Source: Zavarzinia sp. (GTDB taxonomy: Bacteria > Pseudomonadota > Alphaproteobacteria > Zavarziniales > Zavarziniaceae). Taken from it: a stretch of DNA of 5,644 nt. The translations under genes were made by a program, and so were the position numbers. This document shows, one piece after another, positions 1 through 5,644 of the stretch. The stretch's first letter is position 1; every line of letters begins with the position of its first letter. The stretch spans positions 1 to 5,644 of the forward strand of contig JAQVKV010000206.1 in assembly GCA_028694545.1 (NCBI GenBank). Direction: 5' to 3'. The notes beneath the pieces are model-generated. The model saw nothing but the letters and a program-made list of their open reading frames with translations. It was not told the origin of the DNA and searched no databases.

Positions 1-1046
1 CCCGGCGACAGGCTGGCGCGGATATAATCCTCGCGCCGGTCGTTGGCGGCGAGGGGGGCCGTCAGGCGGACTTCGACGAAGGGCGGCGCCGACAACGGCA
101 GGCCGCACAGACGGGCAACGGCGGGACCAAGGAAAAGGATCGCGCAGACCAGCGCCGAGACCGGATTACCGGGCAGGCCGAGCAAGGGAACGTCGCCGTG
201 GCGGCCGAACATGAGCGGCTTGCCGGGGCGCATCGCCACCTTCCAGAAATCGAGATCGGCGCCTTCCGACGCCAGTACCCGCGCCGTCAGGTCATGATCC
301 CCGACCGAGGCCCCGCCGATGGTGACCAGCAGGTCAGCGTCCCGGGCACCGGAAGCTTTCGCGGTAATGTCCGCTGCCTCGTCGCGGGCGATGCCGAGGT
401 CGATCACCTCGGCGCCCCGGGCGGCGAGAAATGCGGTCAGCGCCGGGCGGGCGGCATCGACGATCTGCGCCGGGCCCCGGGCTTGGCCCGGTGGTGTCAG
501 TTCGTCGCCGGACGCGAGGAGGGCGATGCGGGGCCGGCGGTGAACCTCGACCTCGCACAGGTCGCCCGCGGCGACCAGACCGATGTCGCGCGCGCCAAGC
601 CGGCGCCCCGCGCCCACCAGCACGCTTCCCTCCCGGAAATCCTGCCCCGCCGGACGGATGAAGCGGCCCGCCATCGCAACTTCGGTCAGGGTCACGCGGT
701 CGCCATTGCGTGACGAATCTTCCTGGATGACTATGGCGTCCGCCCCGTCGGGCAAGGGCGCGCCGGTGAAGATGCGCACCGCCTGCCCGGGGCCGAGCCT
801 GCCCTCGAAGCCTCGACCCGCCGCCGATTCCCCGATGACCGCAAGGGTCGTCGGCGCCACCGTCACGTCCGCCGCGCGCAGGGCCCAACCATCCATCGAC
901 GAGAGGGCGAGGGGCGGCTGGGTGCGCCGCGCGATAACGGGCTCGGCCAGGACGCGACCGCAGGCCTGGGCGAGCGCGACGGTTTCCCGGCCAACCGGAA
1001 CCAGTGCCGCGGCGATGCGGGCCCGGGCCTCGGCCACGGGGATCAT
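1..1046 (-). CDS. moeA: Molybdopterin molybdenumtransferase MoeA (3' end cut by window edge)
   Basis: MoeA inserts molybdate into adenylylated molybdopterin in the cytoplasm, the last common step of molybdenum cofactor synthesis. The visible 348 codons run without a stop from ATG at 1046 to the window edge. They hold the N-terminal MoeA motif SSMDGWALR (residues 49-57) and the domain II segment [16 protein letters not shown] (91-106). The MoCF-biosynthesis domain III follows, with ASGDEL (178-183), LGIARDE (217-223), GGASVGDHD (244-252), RPGKPLMFG (273-281) and [11 protein letters not shown] (290-300). Domain IV begins near residue 322. E. coli MoeA has about 411 residues, so some 55-65 are missing beyond the edge. 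The start ATG overlaps the moaC stop (ATGA), which fixes the start and suggests translational coupling. One oddity is [10 protein letters not shown] (194-203), where the family usually has an Asn (for example TNR in E. coli) at the position of A199. Identification is secure; activity is inferred. Confidence 0.96.
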   Translation of the reverse strand, partial: MIPVAEARARIAAALVPVGRETVALAQACGRVLAEPVIARRTQPPLALSSMDGWALRAADVTVAPTTLAVIGESAAGRGFEGRLGPGQAVRIFTGAPLPDGADAIVIQEDSSRNGDRVTLTEVAMAGRFIRPAGQDFREGSVLVGAGRRLGARDIGLVAAGDLCEVEVHRRPRIALLASGDELTPPGQARGPAQIVDAARPALTAFLAARGAEVIDLGIARDEAADITAKASGARDADLLVTIGGASVGDHDLTARVLASEGADLDFWKVAMRPGKPLMFGRHGDVPLLGLPGNPVSALVCAILFLGPAVARLCGLPLSAPPFVEVRLTAPLAANDRREDYIRASLSP

Positions 1047-1519
1047 GGCGCCCGCCAGTCGCCCGACTTGCCACCGGTCTTGGACAGCAGGCGGATGCCG
1101 GAAATGACGATGCCCTTATCCGCCGCCTTGGCCATGTCGTAGATGGTGAGCGCGGCGATGCTGGCGGCGGTCAGCGCTTCCATCTCGACGCCGGTCTTGC
1201 CCGTGGTCCGGGCGGTCGCGGTGATGGTGATGGTGCCGGCATCGGGATCCAGAGCGAACTCGACACCGACGAAGGCGACTGGCAGGCCGTGGCATAGCGG
1301 GATGAGCTGATCCGTCCGCTTGGCCGCCATGATGCCGCCGAGACGCGCCGTGGTCAGCACGTCGCCCTTCGGCATGCGTCCCTCGGCGATCATGGCGAGG
1401 ATATTGGGCCGCAGGGTGACAATGCCTTCGGCGACCGCCGTGCGATCCGTTTCCGCCTTGGCCGAGACGTCGACCATGGTGGCGCGGCCCTGTTTGTCGA
1501 TATGGGAGAGGCGGGGCAC
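1043..1519 (-). CDS. moaC: Cyclic pyranopterin monophosphate synthase MoaC
   Basis: MoaC works after the radical-SAM enzyme MoaA to form cyclic pyranopterin monophosphate, the first stable intermediate of molybdenum cofactor synthesis; the family is hexameric and cytoplasmic. The predicted protein has 158 residues, about the usual family length. It carries [10 protein letters not shown] (15-24), [19 protein letters not shown] (51-69), LIPLCHGLP (72-80), [14 protein letters not shown] (107-120), IYDMAK (126-131) and the C-terminal KTGGKSGDW (147-155). The family's catalytic residues K51, D128 and K131 are present at the same numbers as in E. coli when the GTG at 1519 is used. That start is preceded by TGAGG with 9 nt between GAGG and the codon. 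A longer frame from GTG at 1540 adds seven residues with no family match. CHGLP replaces the more usual CHPLP. The stop overlaps the moeA start by 4 bp. Confidence 0.96.
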   Translation of the reverse strand: MPRLSHIDKQGRATMVDVSAKAETDRTAVAEGIVTLRPNILAMIAEGRMPKGDVLTTARLGGIMAAKRTDQLIPLCHGLPVAFVGVEFALDPDAGTITITATARTTGKTGVEMEALTAASIAALTIYDMAKAADKGIVISGIRLLSKTGGKSGDWRAP

Positions 1520-1528
1520 GGCTGGAAA

Positions 1529-1533
1529 CCTCA
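1529..1533 (-). promoter_or_regulatory. Ribosome binding site that decides the moaC start
   Basis: On the minus strand TGAGG lies 9 nt upstream of GTG at 1519. It is the best Shine-Dalgarno match in the trpC-moaC gap and favours the shorter MoaC beginning MPRLSHID, which aligns with E. coli MSQLTHIN. The alternative GTG at 1540 has only a GC hairpin directly upstream. Confidence 0.6.
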
Positions 1534-1545
1534 GCGCCACCGGAA

Positions 1546-1560
1546 GGGGGCGTTGCCCCC
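1546..1560 (-). other. GC hairpin between trpC and moaC
   Basis: Read on the minus strand, GGGGGC, a three-base AAC loop and GCCCCC form a perfect 6-bp all-GC stem that starts two bases after the trpC stop codon. No T-run follows (the next bases are TTCCGG), so it is not a classic intrinsic terminator. It could slow transcription, protect the upstream mRNA from 3' exonucleases, or separate trp and moa expression. The structure is seen directly; any function is inferred. Confidence 0.5.
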
Positions 1561-1562
1561 CA

Positions 1563-2366
1563 TCAGGCCGCTGCCTCGAGGCCGAGCAGGCGTCGGGTCG
1601 CGAGGGCGACGTCGGGCTGGCGCATCAGGGATTCGCCGACCAAGAATGTCCGCACCCCGACCTTTTCGAGGCGCCTGAGATCCGCATGGCTCTCCAGCCC
1701 GCTTTCGCCAACGCAGATACGGTCGGCGGGTACGCGCGGCGCTAGGCTCTCGGCGGTGGCGAGATCGACCTTGAGGGTCTTCAGGTTGCGGTTGTTGATG
1801 CCGATCAGGGGCGATGGCAGGGCAAGGGCCCGATCCAGTTCGGCCCCGTCATGGACTTCGATCAGGGCATCCATGCCATAGGCGCTCGCGGTCTGGACCA
1901 GATCGAGGGCAAGTGCGTCGTCCACGGCCGCCATGATCACCAGGATGCAGTCGGCCCCGAGTGCCCGGGCCTCCGGCACCTGATAGGGATCAACCATGAA
2001 TTCCTTGCGCAGGGCCGGCAGCGACACGGCTTCACGTGCCGCCGCCAGATAGGCGTTGTCGCCCTGGAAGGACGGCTTGTCGGTCAGCACGGAAAGACAG
2101 GTGGCGCCCCCGGCCTCATAGGCGCGGGCAAGGGAAGGGGGATCGAAGTCGGCGCGGATCAGGCCCTTGGACGGGCTTGCCTTCTTCACCTCGGCGATGA
2201 GGGCGAGACCACCGGCCGCGTGGCGCGCGGCGATCGCCCTCGCGAAGCCGCGCGGCGGGGTGGCGCCACGGGCCGCCGCCTCGACCTCGGCCAGGGAACG
2301 GGCCGACCGGGCAGCGGCGACTTCCTCGCGCTTGTAGGCGCAGATGCGGGCCAGCGTGTCGCTCAT
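1563..2366 (-). CDS. trpC: Indole-3-glycerol-phosphate synthase TrpC
   Basis: TrpC closes the indole ring: 1-(o-carboxyphenylamino)-1-deoxyribulose 5-phosphate becomes indole-3-glycerol phosphate, with loss of CO2 and water, in the tryptophan pathway. The protein has 267 residues, normal for a monofunctional TIM-barrel IGPS, and has no TrpF domain attached. Motifs in order are [13 protein letters not shown] (56-68), [13 protein letters not shown] (91-103), [12 protein letters not shown] (119-130), ALIEVHD (167-173), [14 protein letters not shown] (188-201), CVGESG (218-223) and FLVGESLM (241-248). The family's catalytic and phosphate-binding residues are all present: E59, K61, K121, E170, N191, E221 and S222. 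The ATG at 2366 overlaps the trpGD stop as ATGA, typical of translational coupling. The same frame stays open upstream to 2735, but that stretch lies out of frame over trpD and is Arg/Gly-rich shadow sequence. Confidence 0.98.
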   Translation of the reverse strand: MSDTLARICAYKREEVAAARSARSLAEVEAAARGATPPRGFARAIAARHAAGGLALIAEVKKASPSKGLIRADFDPPSLARAYEAGGATCLSVLTDKPSFQGDNAYLAAAREAVSLPALRKEFMVDPYQVPEARALGADCILVIMAAVDDALALDLVQTASAYGMDALIEVHDGAELDRALALPSPLIGINNRNLKTLKVDLATAESLAPRVPADRICVGESGLESHADLRRLEKVGVRTFLVGESLMRQPDVALATRRLLGLEAAA

Positions 2367-3988
2367 GGCGTGTTCGAGACCTTGACCAGGGTCTCGACCG
2401 CCTTCTTCGCCCTTCCGTCGTCGATGCAGGCCTGCGCCGCCTTCACGCCTTCGGCAAGGCTCGTGACCTTGTCGGAGACCATGAGGCCGGCGGCGACATT
2501 GAGGCACACGACATCGCGATAGGCGTTCTTCACGCCGTCGAACAGGGCACGCATGGCGAAGGTATTGGCTTGCGGATCGCCGCCCTTCAGCTCGGCCGGA
2601 TCGACCCGGGCGAGGCCAGCCTCCTCGGGCGTGATGTCGAATTCGCGGATCGTGCCGTCGGTGGCCAGCTCGGCGACATGGGTCGGGCCCGTCGTCGTCA
2701 CCTCGTCCAGCCCGTCGGTGCCGTGCACCACCCAAGCCTTCTCGGTGCCGACTTCCCGCAACACTTCGGCAAGCGGCTTGACCCAGGCGGGCGCGAAGAC
2801 GCCCAGCAACTGTCGCTTCACCCCGGCCGGATTGGACAGGGGGCCGAGCAGGTTGAACAGGGTCCGCGTGCCAAGCTCGGTCCGCACCGGGCCGACGAAG
2901 CGCATGGCGCTGTGGTGGTTCGGCGCGAACATGAAGCCGATGCCGGCTTTCGTGATGCAGCGACTGATCGCGGCGGGGGCAAGATCCAGCTTCACGCCGA
3001 GGCCGGCCAGCACCTCGGCCGAGCCGGAGCGGGACGAAAGCGCGCGATTGCCGTGTTTCGCCACCGGCACGCCGAGGCCGGCGAGCACGAAGCTCGCGGC
3101 ACTCGAGATGTTCCAGGTCCCGGCGCCGTCGCCCCCGGTGCCGCAGACGTCGATCGCGCCGGCCGGCGCCTCGACGCGCAGCATCTTGGCGCGCATGGTC
3201 TCGACCCCGGCGGCGAGTTCGTCCACCGTCTCGCCCCTTATGCGTAGCGCCATCAGGAAGGCGCCGATCTGCGCGTTCGAGGCATCGCCCGACATCATCA
3301 GGTCAAAGGCGTCGCGCGCCTTCTGGCGCGGCAGGGGCTTGCCCGTCGCCACTTCGGCGAGGATCGTCTTGAAGGCGGTCGTCGTGGGCGCGCGCATCTT
3401 GCGCTGGTTGCCGGGCAGGGCATTGGCCAGCACCAGGAAATTCTCGAGCAGGACCTTGCCGTGTTCGCTGGCGATGCTCTCGGGATGGAACTGCACGCCA
3501 TGCACCGGATGGGTACGGTGGGCGATGCCCATGGCGATGCCGTCTTCCGTCTCCGCGGTGACGTCGAGCTCCTCCGGCATGTCCTCGCGAGCGACGATCA
3601 GGCTGTGATAGCGCGTCGCCTTGAAGGGGGTGGGCAGGCCGTTGAACACCGACTTGTTCCGGTGATAAATGGGGCTGACCTTGCCGTGCAGGGCGACAGG
3701 CGCGCGCACCACCGTGCCGCCATAGGCCTGGCCGATGGTCTGGTGGCCGAGGCAGACGCCGAGGATCGGGATCTTGTGGCCAAGGCGACGCACGGTCTCG
3801 AGGCAGATGCCGGCGCGATCGGGATCGCAGGGGCCGGGCGAAAGCACGATGGCCTTCGGCTTCAGGTTCTCCAGCTCCTCGACGGTGATCGCGTCGTTGC
3901 GCCAGACTTCGACCTTCGCCCCCAACTCGCCGAGGAAGTGGTACAGGTTGTAGGTGAAGCTGTCGTAATTGTCGATCAGCGCGAGCAT
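2363..3988 (-). CDS. trpGD: Fused anthranilate synthase glutaminase / anthranilate phosphoribosyltransferase (TrpG-TrpD)
   Basis: One open frame of 541 codons encodes two tryptophan enzymes. Residues 1-187 are TrpG, the class I glutamine amidotransferase that feeds ammonia to TrpE. It begins [11 protein letters not shown] (4-14) and has [11 protein letters not shown] (50-60), GVCLGHQ (77-83) with nucleophile C79, and HGVQFHPES (163-171) with H168 and E170. Residues of about 205-541 are TrpD, which joins anthranilate to PRPP. It shows MMSGDAS (231-237), [18 protein letters not shown] (282-299), [17 protein letters not shown] (311-327), [10 protein letters not shown] (353-362), [12 protein letters not shown] (377-388) and DEVTTTGPT (428-436). 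The linker of about 17 residues contains ATG at 3397 (residue M198), a possible ancestral trpD start, with no stop before it. ATG at 3988 is chosen because family homology starts there; a TTG at 4051 in the same frame adds 21 unmatched residues. Fusion in this order is known in enterics (531 residues in E. coli), whereas alphaproteobacteria usually have separate genes. A lost stop from sequencing error cannot be ruled out. Confidence 0.95.
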   Translation of the reverse strand: MLALIDNYDSFTYNLYHFLGELGAKVEVWRNDAITVEELENLKPKAIVLSPGPCDPDRAGICLETVRRLGHKIPILGVCLGHQTIGQAYGGTVVRAPVALHGKVSPIYHRNKSVFNGLPTPFKATRYHSLIVAREDMPEELDVTAETEDGIAMGIAHRTHPVHGVQFHPESIASEHGKVLLENFLVLANALPGNQRKMRAPTTTAFKTILAEVATGKPLPRQKARDAFDLMMSGDASNAQIGAFLMALRIRGETVDELAAGVETMRAKMLRVEAPAGAIDVCGTGGDGAGTWNISSAASFVLAGLGVPVAKHGNRALSSRSGSAEVLAGLGVKLDLAPAAISRCITKAGIGFMFAPNHHSAMRFVGPVRTELGTRTLFNLLGPLSNPAGVKRQLLGVFAPAWVKPLAEVLREVGTEKAWVVHGTDGLDEVTTTGPTHVAELATDGTIREFDITPEEAGLARVDPAELKGGDPQANTFAMRALFDGVKNAYRDVVCLNVAAGLMVSDKVTSLAEGVKAAQACIDDGRAKKAVETLVKVSNTP

Positions 3989-4045
3989 CGGCAGGATTCC
4001 AGGCAAAGATACGATCCGTCGCAACCATCGCGGCGGCGAATGGCG

Positions 4046-4074
4046 ATCCAACCCCCTGCCGTCGCCGTCGTCAA
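4046..4074 (-). promoter_or_regulatory. Possible sigma-70-type promoter for trpGDC-moaC-moeA
   Basis: On the minus strand TTGACG (4074-4069) matches five of six bases of the -35 consensus. After a 17-bp spacer comes TTGGAT (4051-4046), which matches only three of six bases of the -10 consensus. This would give a leader of roughly 50 nt before the ATG at 3988. The -10 is weak, so this is a candidate only. It matters because trpE lies about 1.4 kb away behind an opposing gene, which makes a separate promoter for trpGDC likely. Confidence 0.3.
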
Positions 4075-4100
4075 GGGCCGCGAGTACGGGACTGGCCGGG

Positions 4101-4117
4101 AGCGCCGCCGTGGCGCT
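4101..4117. repeat. Short inverted repeat (6-bp arms, 5-nt loop)
   Basis: AGCGCC (4101-4106) and GGCGCT (4112-4117) are perfect reverse complements around GCCGT. No T-run follows on either strand, so a terminator is unlikely. An operator or chance in GC-rich DNA are both possible. Confidence 0.4.
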
Positions 4118-4136
4118 TGTCGACCCGGGCGCGACA
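4118..4136. repeat. Operator-like inverted repeat TGTCG-N9-CGACA
   Basis: Perfect 5-bp arms TGTCG (4118-4122) and CGACA (4132-4136) flank nine bases that include the palindrome CCCGGG (4124-4129). It abuts the inverted repeat at 4101-4117 and lies 41 bp before the deacetylase start, a plausible place for a regulator site. The arms are short, so chance is a real alternative. Confidence 0.3.
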
Positions 4137-4176
4137 TGGCGCTATCACTTGAAGATGAACAGCGAATCGCAGGTCC

Positions 4177-5466
4177 ATGCCGGGCCCTAAGAGCCAGCGG
4201 CACGTGGCACGCCACGGTATCCGGCCTCGCCGACGCGGCGGCCGGCGTGTTCGCACGGGCCTGCTCGGCCGGCCGGGCGTGCGGCGGGCGATCGTCGGCG
4301 TCTGGGCCGTGGTGGTCGCGGCGGCGGTCGGCTTCCTGTCGATGCGCGCCTTCGACGAACATCGCTTCGTGCCCCGGCAGCCAGCCCCGGCGTCGCCGGC
4401 CCCCATAGCCGCTCCCGCCGCCACGGGCAGGCCCGCCGCGGTCGCGACCGCGCCGGCCCCGGCATTGCCGCCCGCCGCCCGGGCCCCGCTCGGCATCGCC
4501 TCGCCGGTTGAGGGACCGCGCGAGAGTGCCGCCGTGATCCCGCCGCCACCGCCGGTGACCGCCGAGGACGCTCCCTACGACGGGCGCCCGGCCTGGCAGC
4601 GTTACGCGATCACGGCGCCCGCCTTCGACCGCAAGCCGGCGATCGCCATCGTCATCGACGACGTCGGTGTCGCGAAGGGCGAGCTGGACGCCCTGCTGGC
4701 GCTGGAGGCGCCGGTGACCCTCTCGGTCATGGGCTATGCCGACCGCATGGATGGTTTCGAGCGCAAGGCCCGTTCCGCCGGACACGAATTGATGCTGCAT
4801 GTCCCGATGGAGCCGACAGGCAAGGCCGACCCCGGACCGCATGCCCTGACCGTCGGGCTTGCGCCGGCCGAGATCCTGAAGCGCCTGCGCTGGCATCTCG
4901 ACCGGCACGACGGTTATGTCGGCGTGAACAACCACATGGGCAGCCGCTTCACGGCCGATGCCGCCGGCATGGCGGTGGTGACCGCCGAACTGAAGGAACG
5001 CGGCCTGCTGTTCCTCGATTCCCGCACCTCGGCCGACAGCGTGGGGGAGGCCGAGGCGAAGGCGGCGGGCATTCCGACCGCCGCGCGCGATGTCTTCCTC
5101 GACAACGAGATCGGCGCCAATGCGATCGAGGCGCAGCTGGTCCTGACGGAACGGCGGGCGCGGGAAAGCGGCACGGCCATCGCCATCGGCCATCCCCATG
5201 CCCTGACGATCGAGGCCCTGGCCCGCTTCATCCCGCAGGCCAAGGCGCGCGGCGTCGTCTTTGTGCCGCTGTCGGCGGTGGTGGCACGGCGCTCGGGCCT
5301 GCCGCTGCCGGGCAGCGCGCGGGGGGCCGCACCGGCCCCGCAGCCGCCGCGCCCGGCCGCGGCCGCGACCCCGCTGCCGAGCCCGAAGCCGAAGCCGACG
5401 CCGGCCGCCGGTTCTACTGACGACGGCGCGACGCGAAGCGGATCGCTTCCTCCGCCGCGCGGATGA
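4177..5466 (+). CDS. Membrane-anchored divergent polysaccharide deacetylase family protein (DUF610, YibQ-like)
   Basis: The 429-residue protein belongs to the divergent polysaccharide deacetylase family; its substrate is not established, though a cell-envelope glycan is the usual guess. An Arg-rich N-terminus (residues 8-38) precedes one hydrophobic segment (39-55), so the protein is probably anchored with its bulk in the periplasm. A Pro/Ala-rich linker follows (66-127), then the catalytic-type domain (about 154-370) and a Pro/Ala/Lys-rich tail (380-429). Family motifs are IAIVIDDVG (156-164), LMLHVPMEP (205-213), [11 protein letters not shown] (251-261), LFLDSRTS (278-285), RDVFLDNE (304-311) and AIGHPH (336-341). 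The likely metal or catalytic residues are D161, D162, H208, H253 and H339. ATG at 4177 is the first start after an in-frame stop at 4156, but its AGG is only 3 nt away; GTG at 4204 is an alternative. In other alphaproteobacteria I recall this family near envC-, ctpA- and rppH-type genes, not in a trp locus. The last 17 codons and the stop overlap trpE on the other strand. Confidence 0.92.
   Translation: MPGPKSQRHVARHGIRPRRRGGRRVRTGLLGRPGVRRAIVGVWAVVVAAAVGFLSMRAFDEHRFVPRQPAPASPAPIAAPAATGRPAAVATAPAPALPPAARAPLGIASPVEGPRESAAVIPPPPPVTAEDAPYDGRPAWQRYAITAPAFDRKPAIAIVIDDVGVAKGELDALLALEAPVTLSVMGYADRMDGFERKARSAGHELMLHVPMEPTGKADPGPHALTVGLAPAEILKRLRWHLDRHDGYVGVNNHMGSRFTADAAGMAVVTAELKERGLLFLDSRTSADSVGEAEAKAAGIPTAARDVFLDNEIGANAIEAQLVLTERRARESGTAIAIGHPHALTIEALARFIPQAKARGVVFVPLSAVVARRSGLPLPGSARGAAPAPQPPRPAAAATPLPSPKPKPTPAAGSTDDGATRSGSLPPPRG
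5380..5412 (+). repeat. Low-complexity Pro/Lys codon repeat in the deacetylase tail
   Basis: Near-repeats of CCGAAG and CCGACG encode the [10 protein letters not shown] segment (residues 401-410). A tail like this is typically disordered and may span or bind peptidoglycan. Repeat slippage here could change the tail length. Confidence 0.4.
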
Positions 5467-5644
5467 GGGCCCGGGCCTTGTTGCAGCTTTCCTGGTATTC
5501 CGCTTCCGGATCGCTGTCGAGGACGACGCCGCCACCGGCCTGAACCACCAGGGTGCCGTCCTTCACCACGCCCGTACGCAGCGCGATGCAGGTATCCATC
5601 GAGCCGTTGGCCGAGAAATAGCCGACGCCGCCCGCATAGAAATT
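5414..5644 (-). CDS. trpE: Anthranilate synthase component I TrpE (C-terminal 76 residues only)
   Basis: TrpE converts chorismate to anthranilate using ammonia from the TrpG glutaminase, the committed step of tryptophan synthesis. Only the last 76 codons and the TAG stop (5416-5414) are in the window. They show the conserved end of the chorismate-binding fold: [20 protein letters not shown], then RTGVV, then [19 protein letters not shown] and NKARAL. The MDTCIALRT form fits TrpE better than PabB, which usually has a different residue pattern there. No TrpG domain follows, so this is not the TrpE-G fusion seen in Rhizobiales. The feedback-inhibition region lies outside the window. Its final 53 bp overlap the 3' end of the opposing deacetylase gene. 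The rest of the pathway resumes on the same strand 1.4 kb downstream, beyond that gene. Confidence 0.95.
   Translation of the reverse strand, partial: NFYAGGVGYFSANGSMDTCIALRTGVVKDGTLVVQAGGGVVLDSDPEAEYQESCNKARALIRAAEEAIRFASRRRQ

Larger units (their letters stand above)
3989..4176. other. Divergent intergenic region between trpGD and the deacetylase gene
   Basis: These 188 bp separate the two divergent start codons and must hold the deacetylase promoter plus any internal trpGDC promoter. I see a weak minus-strand promoter-like pair near 4046-4074 and two adjacent inverted repeats at 4101-4136. On the plus strand there is only a poor match: TTGTCG at 4117 and TATCAC at 4143, spaced 20 nt apart. 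Short minus-strand frames here have no run of Trp codons, so I find no trp leader peptide. Confidence 0.5.

Noticed and set aside
334..1074. Minus-strand frame of 246 codons over moeA
   Set aside because: It is one frame off from MoeA, which shows conserved motifs throughout; its own composition is Arg/Gly/Pro-rich noise.
1520..1540. Longer MoaC starting at GTG 1540
   Set aside because: It adds seven unmatched residues and lacks a good ribosome site; the start at 1519 keeps the E. coli residue numbering of K51, D128 and K131.
2553..3608. Plus-strand frame of 351 codons opposite trpGD
   Set aside because: It has Ser/Pro/Arg-rich composition and no recognisable motif, and it lies antisense to well-conserved TrpG and TrpD domains.
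3989..4051. Longer trpGD product starting at TTG 4051
   Set aside because: The extra 21 residues have no TrpG-family counterpart, and [11 protein letters not shown] at 3988 is the normal TrpG N-terminus.
3989..4176. A trp leader peptide and attenuator upstream of trpGD
   Set aside because: I found no short frame with consecutive Trp codons and no terminator hairpin followed by a T-run. A leader, if any, would lie upstream of trpE outside the window.
5466..5479. Palindrome GGCCCGGGCC just after the deacetylase stop, considered as a terminator
   Set aside because: It is a 10-bp palindrome with no loop and no T-run, and it lies within trpE codons, so its sequence is explained by coding.
3976..5535. 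Minus-strand frame of 519 codons covering the deacetylase gene
   Set aside because: It is Arg/Gly/His-rich, shows no family motif and lies antisense to a protein with clear motifs. It also overlaps both trpE and trpGD in the wrong frame. Long shadow frames are expected in GC-rich DNA.

Overview
The window is very GC-rich and densely coding. It looks like chromosomal DNA of an alphaproteobacterium, most likely Rhodospirillales-like. The reasons are the protein sequences and the gene order trpG-trpD-trpC-moaC-moeA, which I recall as typical of Alphaproteobacteria. There is no sign of a mobile element, CRISPR array, tRNA or rRNA.

Layout. From right to left on the minus strand come the 3' end of trpE (5414-5644, cut by the window edge), a fused trpG-trpD gene (2363-3988), trpC (1563-2366), moaC (1043-1519) and moeA (1-1046, cut by the left edge). 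A single plus-strand gene (4177-5466) sits between trpE and trpGD. It encodes a membrane-anchored divergent polysaccharide deacetylase (DUF610/YibQ family). It is convergent with trpE, with the two 3' ends overlapping by 53 bp, and divergent from trpGD across a 188-bp gap.

How the genes work together. TrpE and the TrpG domain form anthranilate synthase, which turns chorismate and glutamine into anthranilate. The TrpD domain adds phosphoribosyl, and TrpC closes the indole ring to give indole-3-glycerol phosphate. trpF, trpB and trpA are not in the window. MoaC and MoeA belong to molybdenum cofactor synthesis and appear to share the trpGDC transcript: trpD/trpC and moaC/moeA overlap by ATGA, and only a short gap with a GC hairpin separates trpC from moaC.

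Most notable points. (1) TrpG and TrpD are one uninterrupted reading frame of 541 codons. (2) trpE is split from the rest of its pathway by an opposite-strand cell-envelope gene, so read-through trpE transcription would be antisense to that gene. (3) trpE and the deacetylase overlap tail to tail inside coding sequence. I did not find a wholly unknown system; the rest is well-recognised core metabolism.
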